A DNA stretch of 64,000 bases, taken from assembly GCA_016946835.1 (NCBI GenBank), contig JACVTC010000081.1, forward strand, positions 665,001 to 729,000, in the 5' to 3' direction. Below the pieces are notes generated by a model. The model was given only the letters and a program-made list of their open reading frames with translations, was not told where the DNA came from and ran no database searches. A program made the position numbers and the translations under genes. This DNA is from Neocallimastix lanati (nom. inval.). Lineage: Eukaryota > Neocallimastigomycota > Neocallimastigomycetes > Neocallimastigales > Neocallimastigaceae. Every line of letters starts with the position of its first letter. Position 1 is the first letter of the stretch. This document shows positions 35,075 to 47,700 of the stretch, piece after piece.

Positions 35075-37528
35075 ATGACAAGAGCTGCAAAGTGTTTTGC
35101 TATTGACTACAGTGGTTCAACTTGGAATGATGATTTTTATCATTCTAATGTTCGTACAATTTTAAATTCAAAATATCAAGAAGGTGATGAAATTATTATT
35201 TGGGATACTTCTTCCAAATTTATTTCAAAGGTGGATTATATGAGAATTAATAGAGAAAAGGATGGTAATGGTGGAACAAATCCAAAATGCTTATTTGATA
35301 CAATATTTAAAAAATATGATGAAGTAGATTATAATGAACTTATTTTAATTTCGGATGGACAAATTTGGGATTCGGAAGTCAAAGATTTAGATATTGCTAT
35401 TCAAAAAAACTTAAATCGATTTAAGTGTAGATATTATGAAATTTATTTATTAGGTAATGAAGCTAATTTAAGTGTTTCATGTCCTTTCACCCGATTTAAT
35501 GCCAGTAGAACAATTATTAAGAAACCAAATCATGATGATCAAATTATTTCTACTTCGGAAGAAGACTTAAAAACTATTAAAGAAATTGATTCCATTAATA
35601 CGTTAGATGAATTTAATTGTAAATATGATTCATTAGAAAGAGCATTAGTGGCAAGATTATTAGGAACTGATGGTGATAAAGAATTAAGAAAATCAATCAT
35701 CTTAATGCATAAGCGTATCAAAATCAATAATACTAATAAATCGGAAAATAAAAATGAAATTATTGATGAATTGGTTATGAAAGATAAGAATTATGATGAA
35801 GCCATGAAAGAAGTAGTTCATTGTTTTTCTAGTGTTTTAAAAGGAGATTTTCAATCTAGAATTAATCTCTTAATTAGAATGTGTGACGGTGGATTAAAGC
35901 AAATATTCGATGCGGATAAATTACAAACATTCCGTGAATATACAGCCAATGATACTTCTGTTAATGAAGTTGAAAATATTCAAAATTTAAATGTAGAATC
36001 TTCTATTCAAAATTGTGAATGGAAATGTCCAATTTCAATTGATAATGAAATTGATCCAATGATTTTAATTACCATTGATGAAAATGAAAATTCACAAACT
36101 TCAAGTTCTAATGATTTTACACCTCTTCTAGTTGGATTTGATAAAGTGGTCACAGAAAAAATTATTAATTGTCCTTTGACGGCATTACATATTCCAGAAT
36201 TTATCGAGAAATTGAAATCTTGTATTGATCATGCAATTTCATTAAAGAATTACCGAGCTTCTTTATGTTCATCCAATCCAATTAGAAGATCACCTTTCAC
36301 TCGTAGAAAGATTATTGGAGCAATTCCGTTAGGAGAAAATCAAGAACATGTTGATGCAGCTAACTGGACTTTAATGAAATTAATTACCGGAGGAAAAAAT
36401 CTTGGAGATATGAATTTATGGTTCTTTATTATTTATTTGATGATTAAAAACGGAGAAATTCCCTATTTAAAGGATATTGAAGCATTTATTGAAGCTCAAG
36501 TAATTTATCGTTTCTCAACTTATAAAACTTCCATTTCTTTAAGTGGATTATCAAATTTACCTCAAACTAAGGTATTTTATCCTACTGCTGCATGGTCATG
36601 TTTAATTTCACCATTTTTAATTCCAAAGATTTCTCCAAAATCCAATTTATTCTTTGTTCATTTAATTCATTATAAGGAACTATTACAAATTTTAAAATTA
36701 TTTGATCTTCAATTGCCTGATCAATTCCAATCATTTGCTAATCGTATTGAAGTACTTTCTCATCTACTCAATTACTTTAAGAAAAATATAAAATTATTAG
36801 ATGTGTATAAGAATGGTCTTAAGTATCCAACGATATTAGTAAATGTTGATGAAGATTCACCAATGAAATCTGGAGGTATTTGTGGAGAAATCTATATTCC
36901 TATTGATGGTGAAGTTACTGATGAAAAAAGATTAAAATTAATTCAAAAATTATCCAATTTCTCTTACAATGCAGTAAGAGATGGTAAGATTAAAATGAAT
37001 GAATTAGAATGGTTGTTTGAATTTATTGATGTTCAAAAGAATTTGACAGATATGAATGTTGAAAGCTTAATTAACGGTTATGAAGAAAATGACAGTAATA
37101 ACAAAATTACAGGAACTGGTCTTGATTTCTGGAAGGAATGGGATGAAAATGTTGAAAAATTTAAAAATGTTAAAATTAGTATGAATACTTGTCGTCCATT
37201 CTATCAAGTTCAGCCTGGAATTACTTGGATGGATGAATTAGGTAAAATTATTAATCCTTCTGGACCAATTTTATCATTTGATAAGTATTTTGGAAATTTT
37301 GTTGACACTTATCATAAATATCCAACGAAAGATGAATATATTTTATTCCTCTATCGAAGAGTATGTTTAGGTAATTATACGAATAGTACATTACCAAAGA
37401 ATATTGAAAAATTTACAGATCAAGTTTTTAATCGTTATCAAGAGGTTATGGAAGCATATACGCCAGATGAATTCAATTACCGTTTTCAACAAAATGCATC
37501 TATTATCCAAAGAAAGTTAAATGAATAA
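35075..37528 (+). CDS. Intracellular von Willebrand A-domain protein of unknown function
   Basis: 817 aa without signal peptide or membrane segment. Residues about 5-150 form a VWA domain with a complete MIDAS metal site: DYSGS (Asp11, Ser13, Ser15), Thr68 in NGGTN and Asp94 in ISDGQ. Such domains bind partners through a Mg2+/Mn2+ ion. A Cys-containing segment (NCEWKCPISIDNEIDPMILI, about 312-331) follows. The rest, about 330-817, is mixed alpha-helical sequence that I cannot assign. It is the only housekeeping-like gene in the window, and its codon use agrees with the other genes. The ATG sits in an A-rich context (AATAAAAAATG) and the frame is uninterrupted. The 3' end and flank are duplicated at 32179-32893. 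Function and partners are unknown. Confidence 0.88.
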   Translation: MTRAAKCFAIDYSGSTWNDDFYHSNVRTILNSKYQEGDEIIIWDTSSKFISKVDYMRINREKDGNGGTNPKCLFDTIFKKYDEVDYNELILISDGQIWDSEVKDLDIAIQKNLNRFKCRYYEIYLLGNEANLSVSCPFTRFNASRTIIKKPNHDDQIISTSEEDLKTIKEIDSINTLDEFNCKYDSLERALVARLLGTDGDKELRKSIILMHKRIKINNTNKSENKNEIIDELVMKDKNYDEAMKEVVHCFSSVLKGDFQSRINLLIRMCDGGLKQIFDADKLQTFREYTANDTSVNEVENIQNLNVESSIQNCEWKCPISIDNEIDPMILITIDENENSQTSSSNDFTPLLVGFDKVVTEKIINCPLTALHIPEFIEKLKSCIDHAISLKNYRASLCSSNPIRRSPFTRRKIIGAIPLGENQEHVDAANWTLMKLITGGKNLGDMNLWFFIIYLMIKNGEIPYLKDIEAFIEAQVIYRFSTYKTSISLSGLSNLPQTKVFYPTAAWSCLISPFLIPKISPKSNLFFVHLIHYKELLQILKLFDLQLPDQFQSFANRIEVLSHLLNYFKKNIKLLDVYKNGLKYPTILVNVDEDSPMKSGGICGEIYIPIDGEVTDEKRLKLIQKLSNFSYNAVRDGKIKMNELEWLFEFIDVQKNLTDMNVESLINGYEENDSNNKITGTGLDFWKEWDENVEKFKNVKISMNTCRPFYQVQPGITWMDELGKIINPSGPILSFDKYFGNFVDTYHKYPTKDEYILFLYRRVCLGNYTNSTLPKNIEKFTDQVFNRYQEVMEAYTPDEFNYRFQQNASIIQRKLNE

Positions 37529-39966
37529 AAAATAAAAAATAGAATATAATAATAAATAAATAAATAAATAAATAAATATTAATAAATAAATAAATATAAA
37601 TAAATAAATTAATAAATTTTATATAAATATCAATTAAAAATATATATATTTATTATATTTATTGAATATATTTACAATATTAATTCTTTATTATTAAATT
37701 TTATTATTATTTTATAAAGTATAATTATATTTAAAAAATCATACATATGTATTTTTTATAACGATTATCAAATATGCATAAACAAATATTATATAATTAA
37801 TAAAACTTTTATAATAATAATTAAAATATTTTTCATTTTTTTTTATTTTTAATATAATTATATATTATTTTTTTTTATTTGATATTATAAATATAAATAA
37901 TTTTATAAATAAATAAATAAATAAATAAATAAAAAATTATTAAACATAATTCATCTTTATTAATTTTTGTTATTAAAAATTAAAAATATTCCTTTAATTG
38001 ATATTATAACAATACTTTATTAATATTAATATTATTATAATTATTACTTATTTCATATAAATTTTATTAAGGGTACTATATTTATTTATATTTTTTTTTT
38101 CTTTCTTATAAAATAAATTGTATAATTTTTTATTTAATGATATCAATTTCAAAATTAATTTATTTATAATATATTACTTACTGAATATGAAATTGTAAAA
38201 GAAAACATTCAAAATAAGAAAAAAAAGGTAGATATCAATTTTTTTTTGCAAAATGAAAAAAAATAAAGAAAAAAAAAATTAAAGTGAAGTTAGTTTCGAT
38301 AGGTTCTAGCTTTTTTCTTTGGTATCAGACTTTAATTTAAAGTCTGATACCAATTTTTCTGAGTAATAAAATGAATAATAAAATCCAATATACTACAATG
38401 GTATGTATAGAATTTTTGAATAGTTTGAAAATTTGAAAATATTTTTTAATGAAATTGAAATTTTCTTTCTGCCTTTCTTTTTTTAAATTTATATATATAT
38501 ATATATATTTTTTTTTACTTTAAAAATATATTGTATTTGTAAAGTAATATTATATCTTTTATTAATATGTATTGATAAATTCATTTCTCTTTTTTTTTTT
38601 TTTTTTTTTTAGTACTGTATTACTTAACTATTTTAAAAGTTAATAAATAGCTTTATATATTTATTATTATATTTAAAATATATTTAATAAAATTGTTTTT
38701 ATTATTGAAAAATCGAAAATGATTGTATTTAGAAAAATATTTGTTAAAAAAAAATTTAAAAAAATATAAAATTTTAAAATATTATAGATTTAATTAAAAA
38801 TATATATATTATAATAAAATAATAATAATAATAATAATAATAAAATAATTATTTAGAAATATTTAATAATAAATTTTTATATCTGTATCATTAATTTTAC
38901 GAATATTATAAAATTAATAAACATAAAAGGTTAAAAGAATTTTTTTTTTTTTTTTTTTTTTTTTCAAAAACTTTTATTTAAATATTTTAATGAACATTTA
39001 TATTTTTAAAGAATATTTTATTTATATATTTTATTTAAAAATTTTTATAAAACTTTTAATTTGAATGTTTATATTAATATAAAGATTTTTTTTTTTTAAA
39101 TAATATTTTGTTTATATTTTTAAGATATATAAATATAAATTATAAAGGTTTATATATCTTTTTAATTTTTTATTTTTATTTATTTATTTTATTTATTTTA
39201 TTTTTTAATACTTTTTATAGTTTTAAAGAATATTTTATTTTTTTTTCTAAATATACAAATAATGAAAATTTCAAAAAAAAAAAAAAAAAAAATTTTTTTT
39301 ATTATTTTTAAAATGAATATTAAAAAATTATAATAAATAAATAAGAAAATCTTTAAACCTAACATTGACATTATTTATTAAAATTATTTATTAATTAATA
39401 AATTTATTAATTTATTTATCTAATTTTAAAATGCCATATTTTCTAAAATGCAGCACTCCTTGTTATCAAATGATTAAGAAAATATTTAAATCATTTTTAT
39501 AAATAACGCCTTTAAATTCATTTCTAAACTTGATTATAATTTATTTATTTATTTATTTATTTATAATTGTATTAAAAATATTAAAAATACTTATGATGTA
39601 AATTACAAAAATATTAAAGCCACATTACCGAATTTCATAGATTCTATTAAATATAATTAAATTATTATTTATTTCTTTATTTATATAAAAATAAATTTAA
39701 ACGCCGTATTTTCAGGAAATTATATTCATGTAACACTTTTCCTATTTTGTACATCATTATTTAATGTCTTAATTTTAAAAAAACTTTTTTTATTGTTCTT
39801 TTCTAAAGAAAAAAAATATAAATGTATTATGAAAATAATCAATAAATAATAAAATAAAATTTATTAATAAATTTATATTTACAAAAACACTATTTTTGTC
39901 TTTTTTTGTGATTTCTGAATCCACAACCTTGAACAATTACAATTATTATTTTATTATTTTTATATA

Positions 39967-39969
<3 letters not shown>
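37529..39969. other. A/T-rich non-coding DNA with dispersed-repeat matches
   Basis: 37529-38035 is the source of the duplicated flank. From about 38915 (ACATAAAAGGTTAAAA then a T tract, also seen at 17397-17432) to about 39745 are relatives of the 16180-17940 cluster: ATGCCATATT and AAAATGCAGCACTCC at 39433-39466, AAGCCACATTACCGAATTTC near 39617, and ACGCCGTATTTTCAGGAAAT near 39700. No gene seen. Confidence 0.5.
38319..38353. repeat. Perfect 35-bp inverted repeat
   Basis: Arms of 17 bp, TTGGTATCAGACTTTAA and its exact reverse complement, with a single-base centre. The DNA is flanked by T tracts and is less A/T-rich than its surroundings. It could be a cruciform or hairpin, a fused pair of terminal inverted repeats, or a structured RNA element. 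Confidence 0.85.
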
Positions 39970-40014
<45 letters not shown>

Positions 40015-40415
40015 ATTATTATTTATTATTCATTATTAATTATTAATTATTATTATTTATTAATTATTACTATTATTATTATTAATTATTATCATTAATT
40101 ATTATTATATATTATTTATTATTAATTATTATCATTAATTATTATTATATATTATTTATTATTTATTATTAATTATTTATTATTATTATTTACTAATTAT
40201 CATTATTTATTATTAATTATTAATTATTATTATTTATTAATTATTATTATTTATTATTAATTATTTATTATTATTATTTATTAATTATTAATTATTATTA
40301 TTTATTATTAATTATTTATTATTATTATTTATTAATTATTAATTATTATTATTTATTATTAATTATTTATTATTATTATTTATTAATTATTAATTATTAT
40401 TATTTATTATTATTC
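39970..40415. repeat. ATT-derived satellite with 51-bp higher-order unit
   Basis: Pure ATT runs pass into TTATTATTATTTATTAATTA-type sequence. From about 40200 to 40412 the pattern repeats every 51 bp (TTATTTATTATTA at 40261, 40312 and 40363). Confidence 0.75.
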
Positions 40416-42409
40416 ATCAATTCATTTAATATTAATAATTGATATGATTTTATTCTAAATATTATTCAGAAAAAGCATGATTTAAAATTGTGACTGACTG
40501 ATCTTCATCACAAATATTGACTAATATTTAAATTCAATTTAAAATAGTAAAAAAAAATTAATAAATCATTTCTTGGTAGTCATTGTAATTCTATGTTATA
40601 TTACTACTAATAAATTTTACTATTACCACTTCTTTTGCTAAAAATTAAATTAACTATTAATATTAAAGAATAATAAAGAATAATAGTGATTAATATTTAA
40701 TAATAATATAATATTCAATATTACATAGTAATTAATTATTTATTATTGATAATTAGTATTAATAATAAATATATATTAGAAATTTCATCATTATCCTATT
40801 ACCATTATTATTTTAATGATTTACATTACGTTATTTAATATAATACATTAATTCTTGTGTTTTATTTTACATATATAAAATTAAAAAAAAAAAAAAAATC
40901 ATTAAATAATAAAAAATATTATTTATTATATAGAATTAATAAATAATAAATAATAAATTAATATATAATATATAATAAATAATAAATAATATATAATATA
41001 TAATATATAATAAATAATAAATAATAAATAATATATAATAAATAATAAATAATAAATAATTGAATAAATAATATATAATATATAATATATAATATATATT
41101 TTATAATATTATTTACAATTTTTTATTATTAAATAGTATTTTAATCCATTAATAGTAATATTAAACCTACAATAAAAAAAAATATATTATTACTTTATAA
41201 TTCTATTATAACAATAAAGATAATGATACTTTTAATTGTTTATAACAATATTATTAAAAGTTACGTGAAACAAATTTTGTACTACAGATAACATAATGAA
41301 AATAAATACAAAAATATAAAGCTTATTTTTGTATTGGACGGTCTACTTCGATGAATTTTTTTTTTTGACCAAGTTAGACATTTTTTTAATTTTAATTTAA
41401 AGTAGATAAAAACAAACCTATATATGTTTATTGATTGTTTTAACCTTTAAATTTTAATCTATATATATTAATATATAAATTAAAATTAGGTATATCAAGT
41501 TTTTAATAAAAATATATGATATAATTTTTTTTATAACCATAATTTTAAATTAAAACTATAATAAATATATATCGAATTTTTTTTTTAATTTTAATTTTAA
41601 TTTTAATTTATTCTAATTCTATCTTTGTTTCTGATTTTAAAGGGATACATTACAAAAATAAAGAAAACCAAACGTATTATCACCCAATTTAATAAAAATA
41701 AAAAAAATAAAAATAAAAAAGAAATTAAAAATAAAAAAAAAGTTTTCTTTCTAATATTATATATGAGAGTAAAAGGCACTTTATTCACAAAAAGGGAATC
41801 TAAAATAGATATTAACTTTTTAATTTTAATAAAAGAATTAATGTTATTATAATTTCTTTAAATAAATTATTTAAATATCTTTTTTTTTCTTTTTTTTTTA
41901 AAAAATGAATTCATTGAAAAGTTTACTTTTTAAAAAAAATTGCTTTTATCATTTATTATATATATATATTAAAATATAATTTATAATTTTAACATAATAA
42001 TTTTTAAAAAACTATAGTTTTATTTTATTATTTTATTTTTTGAAAAAGAAACAATATTTTAAAATTAAACTGGGTAAAATAATAATAAAAATAAAAATAA
42101 ATTTATAATAAAATAGAAATAAAAATAGAAAGTAATCTCATAAATAATTAATAAAATTAATTTAACTTTAAAAGTAAATATATAAATTCCATCTTTAAAA
42201 GATTCTTTTAATATATATAATAAAAATGAACAACTATTATAAAAATAATTATAAATTTTTTTTTTAAAAAAAAAAAAAGATAATTTTTTTTAAAAAAGAA
42301 AGATAACATAATACATAATGTGGAAGTTTTTAACTATAAAATAGTATTTGAACAAATAAATAATAAATGAAATAATAATAATAAAATTTATACATATATA
42401 TTATAATTA
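40416..42409. other. A/T-rich non-coding DNA
   Basis: AATAAT and ATATAAT repeats at 40930-41100. The short overlapping open frames at 41600-41850 are Lys/Phe-rich low-complexity translations. No gene supported. Confidence 0.6.
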
Positions 42410-42530
42410 AAATTAAAATTAATAAAAAATTAAAATTAATAAAAAATTAAAATTAATAAAAAATTAAAATTAATAAAAAATTAAAATTAATAAAAAATTA
42501 AAATTAATAAAAAATTAAAATTAATAAAAT
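42410..42530. repeat. 17-bp tandem repeat, about 7 copies
   Basis: Unit AAAATTAATAAAAAATT repeated about seven times with almost no variation. Confidence 0.85.
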
Positions 42531-44751
42531 GAAATTATTAATTTAATGCTAATCCTTTCATAAAAAATAATAAATAAATAAATAGATCATAATTAATTTT
42601 CATTAAATATTAACTACATATATAAACATATAAAAATATATATAATATATTTAATATATAAAAAAAGAAATATAATTTATTTCATTGAATATTAATAGTA
42701 ATCAAAAAAAAAATACAATTTGAAAATTGATATTCATTAATATTTTATTAAATTTATTAATAATCATATTATTTTTATTAATTTCTTCTTTTTTTTTTAT
42801 TATTTTTATTTTTATTTTTAGCATTGTTTAATTTAATTTATAAATATTAAAAATTAAAGTTTGCATAAATTAATTATTTTTATTAATTTTATTTTTATTA
42901 TTATCATTATTATTAATTTTTATTAATTTTTATTATTTTTTATTATTATAATTTTATTATTAATTTTTTTTTAACTTTTATTTTTATCTTTTTTTTTATT
43001 TTTTAAACAGCCATGTAAATATACAAAAAAAGAAAAAAATTTTTTATTCTATTTAAAAATATCTTTAAACTTAAAATTATCCCATTTTTAACTATTTATA
43101 TGAATATATTTTATATTATTTAAAGTTATTTTTTTAATATATTTTTAATTAATATATTTTATATTAAATTTATAAATAACCACATTTCATTTTTTTTATG
43201 TTTTTTTATTTTTATTTTTTTTTTTGTTTTTATGTTTTTTGTTGTTGTTTTTGGTTTCTTTTTTTTTTTTGTTGTTTTGGTTTTATGAGAATGATAAAAT
43301 TTTTATTATTGTATTATTGGGGAGAAAAATAAATCTTATCTTTTTTAATAGAAATAAACTTTTTTCTCCATTAATGTTAATAATTCATAAAGGATGGATG
43401 AAAGATTATTCTATATTATAGTTTAATAATAAAATTATAAAATAAAATAAAATAAAATAAAATAAATAAATAAATAAAATTGAAAATAATGATATCATTA
43501 TTAATTAATTAATTATAAATATATTATAAATTATAATTTCAATTTTCTAATTATATTAGGTTTTATTAAATTCAATCGGTACTTTCATATTTAATATTAT
43601 ATTCTTTATTTAATTTTGAAGTTATTACCTTAATAATTATTAATAAAATTTAATGAAATAAATTGAATATATCGAATTATTTTTTTTAAAGAATATAAAT
43701 ATGTTTATTAAAAAATAATAATAAATAATAATAATAATAACAAATAAGTAAATAATATAAAATAATAATAATAATAATAATAATAAATAATAATAATAAT
43801 AGAATGATAATAATAAATAAATAAATAATAGAATAATAATAACAAATAAATAAATAATAATATTATTATTATTATTTATTATTATTACTCAATTAGTTTA
43901 TAATAAAAATTATTTGTGTATGCACATTTTATGATGAATTATATATATATATATATTTGAAATTAAATTATAAATAAATAAAACTATTTTACCATTTTGT
44001 TTTATATTGTAACAATTTTATAATTGAAGATATGTTTAATATAATGGATATATATTTTTATTTGTATAAATAACTATAATAAATGGTAATATTAGAAATT
44101 TGGAATTCTTTTTTTTTTTTATTTTAATATATTTCTTTTCATATATTCATAATACATTTAATAAAAATTTAAAACATATAAATCTATGAAGTCATTGGTT
44201 AAATTTCAAACAAAAATGTATTATCATTTATAGTTATTTCTTACATTATATAAATATAAATAATTTAATTTTTTTTTAGTATTATTATAATGCTCATATA
44301 TATTAATTAATTTATATTAATAGATGAAATTTATCATCACCTAAAAATTTTTAATAATAATTTTAGTTTTAATTTAAATTTATGATCTTTTCTATATATA
44401 TTTTTTTACTATATAATCTTATTTATTATTAAATTAATTTTTTAAATAAAAAAAAAAATTCAATATAAATAGAATGAAAAGTACATAAAATCATTTTTTT
44501 TATCATCAAATTATTTTTATTGATAGAAATATTAATATCTATAATAATTAATAATTGGATTTTTTTTATTTTTTAATATTATTATTATTAAAATATTTGA
44601 TATATTATTAGTAATAATAAAATTGTTATATAAAATAATATTTTAAATATCTTTTTTGTATTATAAATAAAAAATAAATAGATAATTGTAATATAGTAAT
44701 AAATTTTTTGATAAAATTTATTAAATTATTAATCACTTTTTCAAAATAAGG
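42531..44751. other. A/T-rich DNA upstream of the GH11-CE4 gene
   Basis: AAT-type repeats at 43715-43880 and T-rich stretches at 43190-43290. No gene seen. The GH26-type upstream element was not found before the GH11 gene. Confidence 0.55.
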
Positions 44752-47700
44752 ATGATTAATAAAACTATGAAATTAATTACTGGTACTTTTTTGGCCAGTT
44801 TACTTATGGCAGGAAAAACTCTTGCTGTAGATGCCTGCCAACAAAGACAACAATTAAGTGGTGGTAGAACTATTTACAACAAAAACGAAACCGGTAGAGG
44901 TAATGGAAACTACAGATACGAAATCTGGCGTGATGGTAATGGTGGTGAATTAACTCTTTATCCAAAGGATGCTTGTTTCAAAGCTTCATGGAATAATGCT
45001 GGTGATTACTTAGGTCGTGTCGGTCTTGTCTGGGATCAATACATTAACTACAAGAATGCTGGTGGTGATATTATTGCCAACTACGCTTATAAGAAGACTG
45101 GTGATGATGGAGGTACATACTCATACATTGGTATCTACGGTTGGATGGATAACCCACAAATTGAATATTATATTGTTGATGATTGGTTACACAACAGAGG
45201 TGCTCCAGGTGGTTCTTGGATGGGTTCTCAAAAGGGTACTATAAATGTTGATGGAGGTACATACAAGGTCTGGTCTGGTACTCGTACTGGTGCTTCTAAG
45301 TGGGGACAATCTACTTTCACTCAAATTTTCTCTGTTCGTACTACTCAACGTCAATGTGGTCAAATTAACGTTTCTGAACACTTCAGACAATGGGAAAAAT
45401 TAGGACTTAGAATTGGTTCAGTTATGGAAGCCCAAATTTTAGCTGAATCTGGTGGTGGTTCTGGTTCTGTTGATTTCACTTACGCTACTGTTGAAATTGG
45501 ACAAGGTGGAAATGGTGGCGGTAATGGTAATGGTAATGGCGGTCAAGGTGGTCAACAAAATCCATGGGGACAACAAGGTGGTCAACAACAACAAGCTGCT
45601 AGTAATAATTCAAGTGGTGGTGATGTTTGTAAGCAAACTACTCCATTAAGTGGTGGTAGAACTATTTACAACAAGAACGAAACCGGTAGAGGTAATGGAA
45701 ACTACAGATACGAAATCTGGCGTGATGGTAATGGTGGTGAATTAACTCTTTATCCAAAGGATGCTTGTTTCAAGGCTTCATGGAATAATGCTGGTGATTA
45801 CTTAGGTCGTGTCGGTCTTGTCTGGGATCAATACATTAACTACAAGAATGCCGGTGGTGATATTATTGCCAAATATGCTTACAAGAAGACTGGTGATGAT
45901 GGAGGTACATACTCATACATTGGTATCTACGGTTGGATGGATAACCCACAAATTGAATACTATGTTGTTGATGATTGGTTACACAACAGAGGTGCTCCAG
46001 GTGGTTCTTACATGGGTTCTCAAAAGGGTACTATTACTGTTGATGGAGGTACATACAAGGTCTGGTCTGGTACTCGTACTGGTGCTTCTAAGTGGGGACA
46101 ATCTACTTTCACTCAAATCTTCTCTGTTCGTACTACTCAACGTCAATGTGGTGAAATTAACATTTCTGAACACTTCAGACAATGGGAAAAATTAGGACTT
46201 AGAATTGGTTCAGTTATGGAAGCCCAAATTTTAGCTGAATCTGGTGGTGGTTCTGGTTCTGTTGATTTCACTTACGCCACTGTTGAAATAGGAAAGGCCG
46301 GTAGTAGTAGTAGTGGCGGCGGTAATGGTAATGGAAATGGTAATGGAAATGGCAATGGTAATGGAAATGGCAATGGTAATGGCAATGGAAATGGTAATGG
46401 CAATGGCAATGGTAATGGCAATGGTAATGGCAACGGTAATGGTAATGGCGCTTCTTCCGGTTGTTGGTCAGAAAAATTAGGTTACCCATGTTGTCCAGCT
46501 GGTTCAATAACTTATTATGTTGATGATGATGGTGCCTGGGGTGTTAACAATGATGATTGGTGTGGTATTGTTAGAACTCCAAGTTCTAACAGTTCTGAAT
46601 GCTGGGCTAAAGCTTTAGGATATCCATGTTGTAGTAACAATTCTCCAGTTTACTTTGAAGATACTGATGGTAAATGGGGTATTGAAAATGGTGACTGGTG
46701 TGGTATTCCAAAGAATGGTGGTAACGCACAACCACAACCACAACCACAAAAGACTACTCAACAACAACAATCACAACCAACTCAACAGGCTACTTCTGGT
46801 GGTGTTGATGTTTGCAAACAAACTACTCCATTAAGTGGTGGTAGAACTATTTACAACAAGAACGAAACCGGTAAAGGTAATGGAAACTACAGATACGAAA
46901 TCTGGCGTGATGGTAATGGTGGTGAATTAACTCTTTATCCAAAGGATGCTTGTTTCAAGGCTTCATGGAATAATGCTGGTGATTACTTAGGTCGTGTCGG
47001 TCTTGTATGGGATCAATACATTAACTACAAGAATGCCGGTGGTGATATTATTGCCAAATATGCTTACAAGAAGACTGGTGATGATGGAGGTACATACTCA
47101 TACATTGGTATCTACGGTTGGATGGATAACCCACAAATTGAATACTATGTTGTTGATGATTGGTTACATAACAGAGGTGCTCCAGGTGGTTCTTACATGG
47201 GTTCTCAAAAGGGTACTATTACTGTTGATGGAGGTACATACAAGGTCTGGTCTGGTACTCGTACTGGTGCTTCTAAGTGGGGACAATCTACTTTCACTCA
47301 AATCTTCTCTGTCCGTACTACTCAACGTCAATGTGGTGAAATTAACATTTCTGAACACTTCAGACAATGGGAAAAATTAGGACTTAGAATTGGTTCAGTT
47401 ATGGAAGCCCAAATTTTAGCTGAATCTGGTGGTGGTTCTGGTTCTGTTGATTTCACTTACGCTACCGTTGAAATTGGTAAGGGTGGAAGTAATAATGCTT
47501 CATATAATGGTGGTCAACAAAATCCTTGGAACCAACAAGGTGGTCAACAACAACAATCACAACCAACTCAACAAGCTTCTTCTGGTGGTGTTGATGCTTG
47601 CAAACAAACTACTCCATTAAGTGGTGGTAGAACTATTTACAACAAGAATGAAACCGGTAAAGGTAATGGAAACTACAGATACGAAATCTGGCGTGATGGT

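Noticed and set aside
46268-46507. His/Tyr-rich minus-strand frame
   Set aside because: Antisense shadow of the Gly-Asn linker in the GH11-CE4 gene.
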